Origin: Streptomyces sp. NBC_01116
Lineage (GTDB): Bacteria; Actinomycetota; Actinomycetes; Streptomycetales; Streptomycetaceae
DNA length: 64,000 bases
Reading direction: 5' to 3'
Assembly: GCF_041435495.1 (NCBI RefSeq)
Contig: NZ_CP108644.1
Location: forward strand, 7,859,501-7,923,500
Positions 34,993 through 43,151 of this stretch are shown here, in pieces. The notes under the pieces are model-generated. The model made no database searches. It was not told the DNA's origin and saw only the letters and a list, made by a program, of their open reading frames with translations. Position 1 is the first letter of the stretch, and every line of letters starts with the position of its first letter. Made by a program: the position numbers and the translations under genes.

Positions 34993-36444
34993 TTGACCGT
35001 TATCGACCGCAAGGGATTGACTGCGGGGGACCGGCCGCACCCCGGCCCCGCCGCCTTCGACGACATGAGGCCCCCGTTGGGTACCGAGCTCCTCGCCCCG
35101 CTCGATCTCGCTTTCTGGCACCTCGAATCGGACGCCCATCCGATGCACCTCGGCGCGCTCGCCGTGTTCGCACCGGCGCCCGGCGCCGCTCCGGGGCGGA
35201 TCCTCGACCTGCTCGGGACCCGCGCCTCCGCGATCCCCCGGCTGCGCATGTGCGTACGGGACGTCCTGCTGCCGGTCGGGGGCAAGGCCTGGACGGTGGA
35301 CAAGGACTTCGACGTGCACCGGCACGTCAGCCACGTCGTCGTGGACGACGACGACTTCATGGCCGGGGCCGGACGACTGGCCGGCGAACTGATGGAGCGA
35401 CCGCTGGGGCGCGGCCTGCCGCCCTGGCGGATGTACCTCATCGGCGGCGCGGCGGGCGGACGCTTCGCCGTCCTGGTCAAACTGCACCACGCCCTGGCCG
35501 ACGGAATGCGGGCGGTCGCCATCGGGGCCGGGATCTTCGACGAGATCGCCGCCGTCACCAGCGCCCGCACCGCTGCCCGCGGCCGCCCCGCCGTCCCGCC
35601 CCGCTCCTGGCTGCCCGACCCCCGGGAGATGGCGGGCATGGCCCTCGGCCGGATCGGCGAGGTCGGCAGGGCACTCGGCGTGGGCGCCTCGCTCGTCCGC
35701 GCCGGCCGCCTCGACCTGCGCGCCACGACCGCCTTCACCGCGCCCTCCAGCGGCACCCGCCGCCTGGCCACCGCCGACCTCGACGCCGGGGACCTCCAGC
35801 GGATCCGGCGGGCCGAGGGCGGCACCGCCAACGACGTCCTCCTCGCCGTCGTCGCCGGGGCTCTGCGCCGCTGGATGGCCGGGCGCGGCGAGCCGCTGCC
35901 CGCCGACGACCCGCGGGCCCTGGTTCCCGTCTCCCGTCGCCGGCCAGGTGGCGCCTCCGCCACCGGCAACCGGCTCTCCGCCTACCTGCTCGGCCTGCCG
36001 GTCACCGCGGCCGACCCGCGCGAGCGGCTCCGGGCGGTCCGCACGGCGATGGACCGCAACAAGGCGGACGGCCCCCTGAAGGGCGCGGGTGCCGTCGCCG
36101 TACTGGCCGACCAACTGCCGCCGCTGGCACACCGGTTCGGCGCCCCCCTGGCGGCCAACGCAGCCCGCGTGCTGTTCGACGTGCTGGTCACCAGCGTGCC
36201 GCTGCCCCGCTCCGCGCTCTCGTTGGACGGCTGCCCGCTGACCGCCCTCTACCCCATGGCCCCGCTGGCCCGGGGCCAGTCCCTGGCGGTGGCCCTGACC
36301 ACCTACGGCGGGCGGGTGCACGTGGGGCTGGTGGCCGACGGCAAGGCGCTGCCCGACCTCGACCGGCTCGCCGCCGCGGTCGAGGAGGAGTTCACGGAGC
36401 TGTATGCCGTCATCACCGGCACGGACCGCACACCAGTGTCCTGA
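34993..36444 (+). CDS. Wax ester synthase/diacylglycerol acyltransferase (WS/DGAT)
   Basis: A 483-residue acyl-CoA acyltransferase making triacylglycerol or wax ester. The active-site motif HHALADG is present, along with PLDLAFWHLES near the N terminus and NRLSAYLLGLPV in the second half. Streptomyces store triacylglycerol and carry several such genes. The start is unsure: TTG 34993 opens the frame but has no clear ribosome site, and ATG 35065 just before the conserved core is an alternative. Confidence 0.87.
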   Translation: MTVIDRKGLTAGDRPHPGPAAFDDMRPPLGTELLAPLDLAFWHLESDAHPMHLGALAVFAPAPGAAPGRILDLLGTRASAIPRLRMCVRDVLLPVGGKAWTVDKDFDVHRHVSHVVVDDDDFMAGAGRLAGELMERPLGRGLPPWRMYLIGGAAGGRFAVLVKLHHALADGMRAVAIGAGIFDEIAAVTSARTAARGRPAVPPRSWLPDPREMAGMALGRIGEVGRALGVGASLVRAGRLDLRATTAFTAPSSGTRRLATADLDAGDLQRIRRAEGGTANDVLLAVVAGALRRWMAGRGEPLPADDPRALVPVSRRRPGGASATGNRLSAYLLGLPVTAADPRERLRAVRTAMDRNKADGPLKGAGAVAVLADQLPPLAHRFGAPLAANAARVLFDVLVTSVPLPRSALSLDGCPLTALYPMAPLARGQSLAVALTTYGGRVHVGLVADGKALPDLDRLAAAVEEEFTELYAVITGTDRTPVS

Positions 36445-36480
36445 CAGGCAGCCGCCCAGCGGCTGCGGCAGTCTGGGACC

Positions 36481-37341
36481 ATGCCCGAACTGCCCGAAGT
36501 CGAAGCCCTGCGGGTCTTCCTCGACGACCACCTCGTCGGCAAGGAGATCGCCCGCGTCCTCCCGCTGGCGATCAGCGTCCTGAAGACGTACGACCCGCCG
36601 CTGACCGCCCTGGAGGGCGCGACCGTCGCCTCCGTCGCCCGGCACGGCAAGTTCCTCGACATCGAGGCGGGCGGGCTCCACCTGTGCACCCACCTCGCCC
36701 GGGCCGGCTGGCTCCGTTGGAAGGACTCCTTCCCGGCCGCTCCGCCCCGCCCCGGCAAAGGCCCCCTCGCCCTGCGCCTGGTGACCGTCGACGGCGACGG
36801 CTTCGACCTCACCGAGATGGGCACCAGGAAGCGCCTCTCGGTCCACCTCGTCCATGACCCCCTGGACGTCCCCGGAATCGCCCGCCTCGGCCCGGACCCC
36901 CTCGCCGACGCCTTCGACCGCGACGCGTTCGCCGCGCTGCTCGCCGGGGAGCGCCGGCAGATCAAGGGCGCGTTGCGCGACCAGTCGCTCATCGCGGGCA
37001 TCGGCAACGCCTACAGCGACGAGATCCTGCACGTCGCGAAGATGTCCCCGTTCAAACGGACCGCCGACCTCGACGAGGACGACGTCACCCGCCTGTACAC
37101 CGCCCTGCGCACCACGCTCCAGGACGCCGTCGCCCGCTCCGGCGGGGTGGAGGCGGGGAAGCTCAAGGCCGAGAAGAAGACCGGGATGCGGGTCCACGGG
37201 CGTACCGGAGAGGCCTGCCCGGTCTGCGGGGACACCATCCTGGAGGTCTCCTTCAGCGACTCCTCGCTCCAGTACTGCCCCACCTGTCAGACCGGCGGCA
37301 GACCGCTGGCCGACCGGAGGCTCTCCAAGTTCCTGAAGTGA
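36481..37341 (+). CDS. Fpg/Nei-family DNA glycosylase
   Basis: A 286-residue base-excision repair enzyme that removes oxidised bases and nicks the abasic site. The catalytic N terminus PELPEVEAL is intact, with KFLDIEAGG for the binding loop, IAGIGNAYSDEILH in the helix-two-turn-helix region, and a C-terminal zinc finger CPVC/CPTC ending QTGGRP. The start ATG is fixed by the MPELPE motif. It follows the WS/DGAT gene by 36 nt. Confidence 0.9.
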   Translation: MPELPEVEALRVFLDDHLVGKEIARVLPLAISVLKTYDPPLTALEGATVASVARHGKFLDIEAGGLHLCTHLARAGWLRWKDSFPAAPPRPGKGPLALRLVTVDGDGFDLTEMGTRKRLSVHLVHDPLDVPGIARLGPDPLADAFDRDAFAALLAGERRQIKGALRDQSLIAGIGNAYSDEILHVAKMSPFKRTADLDEDDVTRLYTALRTTLQDAVARSGGVEAGKLKAEKKTGMRVHGRTGEACPVCGDTILEVSFSDSSLQYCPTCQTGGRPLADRRLSKFLK

Positions 37342-37485
37342 GAGGGCGCGCATCCCGGCCACCGGCGCGGGACCGCCCACCGCCGGGCCCGCCGGGCCGC
37401 ACCCGGACGGGGGTGCGGTCGTCCGCCCGTACTGCGGTACGGGAACAAGCCACGCACCACCCGAGCCATCGGCCCCCGCGCCCCC

Positions 37486-37491
37486 TAGACT
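37486..37491 (+). promoter_or_regulatory. Leaderless-type -10 element TAGACT
   Basis: TAGACT ends 8 nt before the ATG of the LytTR gene, so transcription would start at or next to the start codon. The same TAGACTCCG context recurs at 38325, before the DUF485 gene. Confidence 0.55.
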
Positions 37492-37499
37492 CCGGCCTC

Positions 37500-38252
37500 A
37501 TGCTGCGCGTACTCGCCGTCGACGACGAACAACCCGCCCTGGAGGAACTCCTCTACCTCCTGCGCGCCGACCCCCGTGTCCGCAGCGCCGAGGGTGCCAC
37601 CGGCGCGACCGAGGCACTGCGCCGCATCGGCGGGGCGGTCGACGCGGGCCCCGACGATCCGTCCGCGATCGACGTGGTCTTCCTCGACATCCACATGGCC
37701 GGTCTCACCGGACTCGACGTCGCCCAGCTCCTCGCCGGATTCGCCGCGCCCCCGCTCATCGTCTTCGTCACCGCGCACGAGGGCTTCGCCGTCCACGCCT
37801 TCGACCTCAAGGCCGTCGACTACGTCCTGAAACCGGTCCGCCGCGAACGCCTCGCCGAGGCCGTCCGCCGGGTCGCCGAGCAGGTGGGGGACCGGTCCGC
37901 ACCCGTCCACGACAACGCCGGCGACCAGATCCCGGTCGAGCTGGGCGGCGTCATCCGCTTCGTCCCCATCGACGAGATCGCGTACGCCGAGGCGCAGGGC
38001 GACTACGCCCGGCTGCACACCGCCACCGGCAGCCACCTCGTCCGCATCCCGCTCACCACCCTGGAGGAACGCTGGCGCTCCCGGGGCTTCGTCCGCATCC
38101 ACCGCCGCCACCTCGTGGCGCTCGGCCGGATCGACGAGCTGCGCCTGGACGCGGGCAGCATGAGCGTGCGCATCGGGGCGGCCGAGCTGGCCGTCAGCCG
38201 CCGTCACACCCGCGCCCTGCGCGATCTCCTGATGCGCCAGGGCGGCCGCTGA
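37500..38252 (+). CDS. LytTR-family response regulator
   Basis: A 250-residue DNA-binding regulator. The receiver domain (about 1-120) has VDDEQPA, phospho-acceptor in VVFLDIHMAG, and Lys in YVLKPV. A LytTR domain (about 145-245) has IAYAEAQGDYARLHT and FVRIHRRHLV. Its partner is probably the LytS-type kinase at 40200-41390, encoded at the other end of the same cluster around a symporter. This resembles the BtsSR and YpdAB systems of E. coli, which respond to pyruvate and control a transporter. Confidence 0.88.
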   Translation: MLRVLAVDDEQPALEELLYLLRADPRVRSAEGATGATEALRRIGGAVDAGPDDPSAIDVVFLDIHMAGLTGLDVAQLLAGFAAPPLIVFVTAHEGFAVHAFDLKAVDYVLKPVRRERLAEAVRRVAEQVGDRSAPVHDNAGDQIPVELGGVIRFVPIDEIAYAEAQGDYARLHTATGSHLVRIPLTTLEERWRSRGFVRIHRRHLVALGRIDELRLDAGSMSVRIGAAELAVSRRHTRALRDLLMRQGGR

Positions 38253-38324
38253 CCACAGCCGTGAGGCCGCCGCTGACCTGGGGAGTCCTTCGGCAGACCC
38301 TTCCCAGCACGGCCCGCCGACGCC

Positions 38325-38330
38325 TAGACT
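38325..38330 (+). promoter_or_regulatory. Second TAGACT -10 element
   Basis: TAGACT lies 8 nt before ATG 38339, the same spacing as at 37486. It suggests the DUF485-symporter-kinase genes have their own start of transcription inside the cluster. Confidence 0.5.
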
Positions 38331-38338
38331 CCGAGCCC

Positions 38339-38701
38339 ATGTCCGCAGAGCCATCGCCCCGGCGCGAAGTGGTCACGGGGGAGCCGCGGCGGGTGCGCCC
38401 GCTGCCCCGTTACCGCACCCAGTCGGAGATCGACGAGCAGACCGCCCTCGGCGGCGCCTACGTCCGGTCGCTGATGCGCGGCCAACTGCGCGCCGGGCTC
38501 ACCGTCTTCGGTGTCCTCGCCCTCGTCGCGGGCACCCTGCCGCTGCTCTTCGCCGCGCTGAACAGCTCCGCCCTCGTCTGGGCGGTCCTCGGCTTCGCCA
38601 CCTACCCGCCGCTCACCCTGGCCGCCTGGTGGTACGTCCGCAGGGCCGAGCGCAACGAACGCGACTTCGCCCGGCTGGTGGAGGGCCGCCCCGCCCCGTG
38701 A
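38339..38701 (+). CDS. DUF485-type small membrane protein
   Basis: A 120-residue protein with a charged N-terminal 40 residues and two membrane segments (about 53-75 and 82-103), the layout of DUF485/YjcH proteins. Such genes usually precede sodium:solute symporters of the ActP type, as here. It may be an accessory subunit. Its stop overlaps the symporter GTG (GTGA). Confidence 0.75.
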   Translation: MSAEPSPRREVVTGEPRRVRPLPRYRTQSEIDEQTALGGAYVRSLMRGQLRAGLTVFGVLALVAGTLPLLFAALNSSALVWAVLGFATYPPLTLAAWWYVRRAERNERDFARLVEGRPAP

Positions 38702-40203
38702 GCACCCCCGACCACACGGCGTCCTGGGTGGCGGTCGCCCTCGTCGTCCTCGCCACCGTCCTCGTCGGCGGCTTCGGCCTGCGCATCTCCCGGACGACCT
38801 CCGACTTCTACGTCGCCTCGCGCACCGTGCGGCCCCGCCTCAACGCCGCCGCGATCAGCGGCGAGTACCTCTCCGCCGCCTCCTTCCTCGGCGTCGCCGG
38901 ACTCGTCCTCGTCCACGGCCCCGACATGCTCTGGTATCCGGTCGGCTACACCGCCGGATACCTGGTGCTCCTGGTCTTCGTCGCCGCCCCGCTGCGCCGC
39001 TCGGGGGCGTACACCCTGCCGGACTTCGCGGAGGGGCGCCTCGAATCACGGCAGGTCCGCCGGCTGGTCAGCGCGCTCGTCGTCGGCGCGGGCTGGCTCT
39101 ACCTCGTGCCGCAGCTCCAGGGCGCCGGACTCACCCTCAAGATCCTCACGGGCGCTCCCGGCTGGCTCGGCGACGTCCTCGTCGCCACCGTCGTGACCGC
39201 CGCCGTCGCCGCGGGCGGCATGCGCTCCATCACCTTCGTCCAGGTCTTCCAGTACTGGCTCAAGCTCACCGCCCTCCTGGTCCCCGCACTCTTCCTGGTC
39301 CTCGCCTGGCAGGGCGACGGCCGGCCCCGGGTCAGCTTCGACGACCAGCTCGCCGTCTTCCGCGCCGACCATCCGCTGTACGCCACCTACGGGCTGATCG
39401 TGGCGACCTTCCTCGGCACCATGGGCCTGCCGCACGTCGTCGTCCGCTTCTACACCAGCCCCAACGGCCGCGACGCCCGCCGCACCACCGTCGCCGTCCT
39501 CGCCCTGGTCGGACTCTTCTACCTGCTCCCGCCGATCTACGGCGCGCTCGGCCGGCTCTACACCCCCGAACTGCGCCACGGAGGAGACGCGGACGCCGCC
39601 GTCCTGCTGCTGCCCGCCCGGCTCATCGGCGGACTCGGCGGCGACCTCCTCGGGGCGCTGATCGCCGGCGGGGCGTTCGCCGCGTTCCTGTCCACCGCCT
39701 CCGGGCTCACCATGGCCGTCGCCGGAGTCATCACCCAGGACGTCCTGCCCGCACGCGGGGTACGCCACTTCCGGCTCGCCACCGTCCTCGCCATCGCCGT
39801 ACCGCTCGCCGGGTCCCTGCTGATGAGCCGGGTGCCGGTGGCCGACGCGGTGGGCATGGCCTTCGCCGTCTCCGCCTCCTCCTTCTGCCCGTTGCTCGTC
39901 CTCGGCATCTGGTGGCGGCGGCTCACTCCGCCCGGGGCCGTCGCGGGGCTCCTGCTGGGCGGCGGCTCCGCGCTCCTCGCGGTGGCCATCACCGTCAGCG
40001 GAGCCGTACGCCCGCCGGGCTGGCCGCACGCCCTGCTCGCCTGGCCCGCCGTCTGGTCCGTCCCCGTGGGGTTCCTCGCGATGATCCTCGTCTCGCTCGC
40101 CACCCCGGGGCGGATACCCCCGGGCACCAACGCAGCCATGACCCGCTTCCACCTCCCCGAGGCGCTCTCCTCGCCGCGCTCCGCCGTGGGGCGGGAACGA
40201 TGA
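38698..40203 (+). CDS. Sodium:solute symporter (SSS family)
   Basis: A 501-residue inner-membrane carrier with about 13 segments. Family features include FYVASRTVRPRLNAAAISGE, the core SAASFLGVAGLV, YLVPQLQGAGLTL, GTMGLPHVVVRFYT, and AAFLSTASGLTMAVAGVI. Close kin move acetate, pyruvate or other small monocarboxylates with cations. GTG 38698 overlaps the DUF485 stop, and the stop overlaps the kinase ATG, so the genes are coupled. The flanking LytTR and LytS-type genes probably sense the same or a related substrate. Confidence 0.88.
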   Translation: MSTPDHTASWVAVALVVLATVLVGGFGLRISRTTSDFYVASRTVRPRLNAAAISGEYLSAASFLGVAGLVLVHGPDMLWYPVGYTAGYLVLLVFVAAPLRRSGAYTLPDFAEGRLESRQVRRLVSALVVGAGWLYLVPQLQGAGLTLKILTGAPGWLGDVLVATVVTAAVAAGGMRSITFVQVFQYWLKLTALLVPALFLVLAWQGDGRPRVSFDDQLAVFRADHPLYATYGLIVATFLGTMGLPHVVVRFYTSPNGRDARRTTVAVLALVGLFYLLPPIYGALGRLYTPELRHGGDADAAVLLLPARLIGGLGGDLLGALIAGGAFAAFLSTASGLTMAVAGVITQDVLPARGVRHFRLATVLAIAVPLAGSLLMSRVPVADAVGMAFAVSASSFCPLLVLGIWWRRLTPPGAVAGLLLGGGSALLAVAITVSGAVRPPGWPHALLAWPAVWSVPVGFLAMILVSLATPGRIPPGTNAAMTRFHLPEALSSPRSAVGRER

Positions 40204-41390
40204 CCGGGGCCGCGATCGCCGTTCTCGTCGTGACGGCCGCGCTGCTTCTGGGCACCGGATATCTGGTGGGCCGGCGCACCGCCCGGCCGCTGCGCCCCAG
40301 CGATGTCGGCACGCCCGTCGAGCACGCCACGTTCGAGACCCTGCACACCGCGTCGCTGGCCGCCCCGCCGCTGCGGGCCGGCCTCACCGAGGAGAGCGCC
40401 CGGCGCGCCGCCCGCCGGCTGCGCTCCCTCCTCGGCACCGACGCCCTCTGCCTCACCGACCGGGACCGGGTGCTGGTCTGGGACGGCGCCGGGCACCATC
40501 ACGGCAAGGACGTCATGGAGCACCTGAAGGCGCTGCTGGACAACGGCCGCCGCACCGCCTTCGACAGCGGCTGCGCCGACCTCGACTGCCCGTTGCGCTG
40601 GGCCGTCGCCGTCCCCCTCACCGTCGAGAACCGGGTGCTGGGCGCGCTCGTCGCCTACTCCCCGCGCGAATCGGCGGTGCTGGCCCGGGCCGCGGGGGAG
40701 GTGGCGCGCTGGGTCTGCGTCCAGTTGGAGCTGGCCGAGCTGGACCGCTCCCGCACCCAGCTCATCGAGGCCGAGATCAAGGCCCTGCGGGCGCAGATCT
40801 CCCCGCACTTCATCTTCAACTCACTCGCCGCCATCGCCTCGTTCGTCCGGACCGACCCCGAGCAGGCCCGCGAACTGCTGCTGGAGTTCGCCGACTTCAC
40901 CCGCTACTCGTTCCGCAGGCACGGGGAGTTCACCACGCTCGCGGATGAACTGCACTCCATCGACCAGTATCTGGCCCTCGTCCGCGCCCGGTTCGGTGAA
41001 CGCCTCTCCGTGACCCTCCAGGTCGCCCCCGAGGTGCTGCCGGTCGCGCTGCCGTTCCTGTGTCTCCAGCCGCTGGTCGAGAACGCTGTCAAGCACGGCC
41101 TCGAAGGGGCGGTCACCCGCAGCCGCATCAGCATCAGCGCCCTGGACGCCGGCTCGGAGGCCGAGGTGGTCGTCGAGGACGACGGGACCGGCATGGACCC
41201 CGAACGGCTGCGGCAGATCCTGCGCGGCGAGGGCGGCGCCTCCACCGGCATCGGCCTGCTCAACGTGGACGAGCGGCTGCGCCAGGTCTACGGCGACGAC
41301 TACGGCCTGGTCATCGAGACAGGCGTCGGGGCCGGGATGAAGATCATGCTGCGGCTGCCCAAGTACCGTGCCGGGGTGCACGGTTCCTGA
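40200..41390 (+). CDS. LytS-type sensor histidine kinase
   Basis: A 396-residue kinase. One N-terminal membrane segment (about 4-24) is followed by a GAF-like sensor (about 55-175) with a Cys-bearing FDSGCADLDCPLRW, then the LytS-type HisKA_7TM-less core with QISPHFIFNSLAAI (phospho-His) and an ATPase with PLVENAVKHGLE and STGIGLLNVDERL. The two cysteines in the sensor may bind metal or respond to redox. It overlaps the symporter stop by 4 nt. Confidence 0.88.
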   Translation: MTGAAIAVLVVTAALLLGTGYLVGRRTARPLRPSDVGTPVEHATFETLHTASLAAPPLRAGLTEESARRAARRLRSLLGTDALCLTDRDRVLVWDGAGHHHGKDVMEHLKALLDNGRRTAFDSGCADLDCPLRWAVAVPLTVENRVLGALVAYSPRESAVLARAAGEVARWVCVQLELAELDRSRTQLIEAEIKALRAQISPHFIFNSLAAIASFVRTDPEQARELLLEFADFTRYSFRRHGEFTTLADELHSIDQYLALVRARFGERLSVTLQVAPEVLPVALPFLCLQPLVENAVKHGLEGAVTRSRISISALDAGSEAEVVVEDDGTGMDPERLRQILRGEGGASTGIGLLNVDERLRQVYGDDYGLVIETGVGAGMKIMLRLPKYRAGVHGS

Positions 41391-41551
41391 AGCCGGGGGC
41401 CAGAACATCTCGTTCGGATCAGGTCGGGCCCGCGGGGCCCGGCACGCGCACCTGCGGCGTTGTCGTCGGTCGCCCGTGCTCCGCGGTGACTCCCTCCTCC
41501 GCCTTGCCGTCGCACGCACCGGGCCCCGCTCCCTGATCGAAACGAAAGGAC

Positions 41552-42067
41552 CTAGCACAGATGGACGGCCAGATGGCCCAGCGGCAGCCCCAGCTGCCAG
41601 GCGGGCGTCCAGACGCGCCCCTCCTGATCGTCCGGCCGGCCGGCCGGGGCGTCCCACGGTGCGGGGCCGATCGCGTCCAGGTCCGCCGCGAGCAGTTCGG
41701 TCTCCTCCAGCCACCGCCAGGCCGCCCGCGCCAGCGCCAGATCGGGGTCGCCCGGCTCGGCGCTCCGCGCCGCCTCCGCCAGCCGCTCGCAGATCCAGGC
41801 GCGCCAGGTGCACTCGTACGCCGTGAGCACCCGCAGCTCGTCGACCCGCGGCTCGGGCAGGGGCCGCGGAGCGGGGGTGTCGCGGGGAGTTCCGCACAGG
41901 AACATCGTCAGCGCGAGGGCGTCGCGCCCCGCCCGGAACTCCAGGGTCGTCGGCTCCATCAGATCGCCGGTCCGTAACAGGTCGTCGGCGAGGTACTCGG
42001 TGGACAGCCAGGTCATCGGTACCCGCAGACCGTTCCCACCGGTCCCATTCGTATCCTCGGGACGCAT
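41552..42067 (-). CDS. Hypothetical protein, 171 residues
   Basis: I do not recognise a family. The protein is soluble and helical, rich in Trp, Leu and Ala, with RVDELRVLTAYECTWRAWI and WLEETELLAADLDAIGPAPW. Codon bias is normal for this genome. ATG 42067 follows a GGAAAGAGG stretch. It is divergent from the small anti-sigma gene at 42180 and may share its control. Confidence 0.65.
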   Translation of the reverse strand: MRPEDTNGTGGNGLRVPMTWLSTEYLADDLLRTGDLMEPTTLEFRAGRDALALTMFLCGTPRDTPAPRPLPEPRVDELRVLTAYECTWRAWICERLAEAARSAEPGDPDLALARAAWRWLEETELLAADLDAIGPAPWDAPAGRPDDQEGRVWTPAWQLGLPLGHLAVHLC

Positions 42068-42179
42068 CCCGTCTCGCCTCTTTCCTTGCTCGGTGCCGGG
42101 CTTCACGCAGCATTGAACCGGGGGCGGGCGCCCCGCGTGGGCAGAAGGGGAGGATCGCCCAGGAGATGCGAGGCAGTGA

Positions 42180-42377
42180 ATGAGTGTCGACCCCGGCGAC
42201 GACCCGCATGTGCGCCTGCTGCTGGGCGCGTACGTCCTGGACGCCCTGGACGCCGAGGAGACCCGCAAGGTCGCCCGCCACCTCCGGGGGTGCGACGCGT
42301 GCGCCCGGATCTACGTGGAGGTGGCCGAGGCCTCCGCCCTGCTGGCGCTGCTCCGGGCGGAGGACCTGCGGGAGTAG
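42180..42377 (+). CDS. Minimal zinc-finger (zf-HC2) anti-sigma protein
   Basis: A 65-residue protein that is only a ZAS domain: DDPHVRLLLGAYVLDALDAE, then HLRGCDAC giving the H-x3-C-x2-C zinc site. Full ZAS anti-sigma factors have 150-250 residues with a membrane segment and sensor; this one lacks both. Zinc-site proteins of this type bind ECF sigma factors and release them on oxidation. Its last 67 nt are antisense to the end of an ECF sigma gene, the likely partner. ATG 42180 follows GCGAGG. Confidence 0.75.
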   Translation: MSVDPGDDPHVRLLLGAYVLDALDAEETRKVARHLRGCDACARIYVEVAEASALLALLRAEDLRE

Positions 42378-42883
42378 CCGGGCAGTGTCCGCGCGAGGAC
42401 CCGCAGGGCGTAGTACGAGCGGGACTTGACGGTCCCGGCGGGGATGCCGAGCACCTCGGCCGTCTCGCCGACGCTCAGCCCGCGGAAGTAGATCTGCACC
42501 AGTACGGCGCGGTGTTCGGGGCTGAGGGTGCGGACCGCCTCGCGGACGTCCAGGGCGCGGACGGCGCAGTCCGCGGTGTCCAGGGCGTCCGGGGTGCTCT
42601 CCAGCACGGTGTCGCTGACCTCGACGGGGCGGGCCTGCCGGGAGCGCCGCGCGTCGATGGCGAGGCGGCGTCCCACGGTGAACAGCCACGGCCGCATCGA
42701 GTCGTAGGGCGCGTCGAAGGCCTCGGGATGCTGCCAGGCGCGTACCAGGGTCTCCTGCACCAGGTCCTCGGCCCGCTGCCGGTCCCCGAAGGTCAGGCCG
42801 AGGAGGAAGTGGAACAGCGCGGGGCCGTGTTCCCTCTGCAACGCGGCGAGGGTCCGCTCATCGGTCGTCGTGGTGGTCTTCAT
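42311..42883 (-). CDS. ECF sigma factor
   Basis: A 190-residue sigma-70 family protein. Region 2 has FHFLLGLTFGDRQRAEDLVQ and MRPWLFTVGRRLAID; region 4 has LSPEHRAVLVQIYFRG and SVGETAEVLGIPAGTVKSR. The conserved part ends at RTLPGYS; the last 19 or so residues are a Ser/Arg/Ala run read from DNA antisense to the zinc-finger gene. ATG 42883 was chosen at MKTTTTTDER; the longer frame upstream has no ribosome site. A CGTATACG element upstream near 42934-42941 may be part of its promoter. Confidence 0.87.
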   Translation of the reverse strand: MKTTTTTDERTLAALQREHGPALFHFLLGLTFGDRQRAEDLVQETLVRAWQHPEAFDAPYDSMRPWLFTVGRRLAIDARRSRQARPVEVSDTVLESTPDALDTADCAVRALDVREAVRTLSPEHRAVLVQIYFRGLSVGETAEVLGIPAGTVKSRSYYALRVLARTLPGYSRRSSARSSASRAEASATST

Positions 42884-43113
42884 GAACGCCCTCTCCCGCC
42901 GCGGCCCCTGGCGGCCTCGTTGCCGACTTGGCGTATACGAACGCATTCGGCGGCGCGGGAACAGGCGGTGCGCCGAGGCGTGCGACGAGCGGTCGCTCAG
43001 TGCGGCGAATGGTGCGGTGAACGGTCGAGGGGCCGTCAGGGTCGGCCGGTACGACCAGTTCAGCTAGGTGTGCGGCAATGATCCTTGCTTATCCGGTATG
43101 AAAATCTATGTAG

Positions 43114-43135
43114 TCGGATGGTCGTAATCATCCGA
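43114..43135. promoter_or_regulatory. Inverted repeat TCGGATG-N8-CATCCGA
   Basis: Perfect 7-bp arms lie 16 bp before the capA-like start, just after an A+T-rich stretch (about 43085-43113) that looks like its promoter. Position suits a repressor site overlapping the start of transcription. The rest of 42884-43151 holds nothing else I recognise. Confidence 0.45.
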
Positions 43136-43151
43136 ACATGGAGTCGAGCAG

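Noticed and set aside
32917..37380. Very long minus-strand open frame of 1487 codons
   Set aside because: It lies opposite well-supported genes (phosphatase, WS/DGAT, Fpg/Nei) and arises from their codon bias. Its composition is not protein-like.
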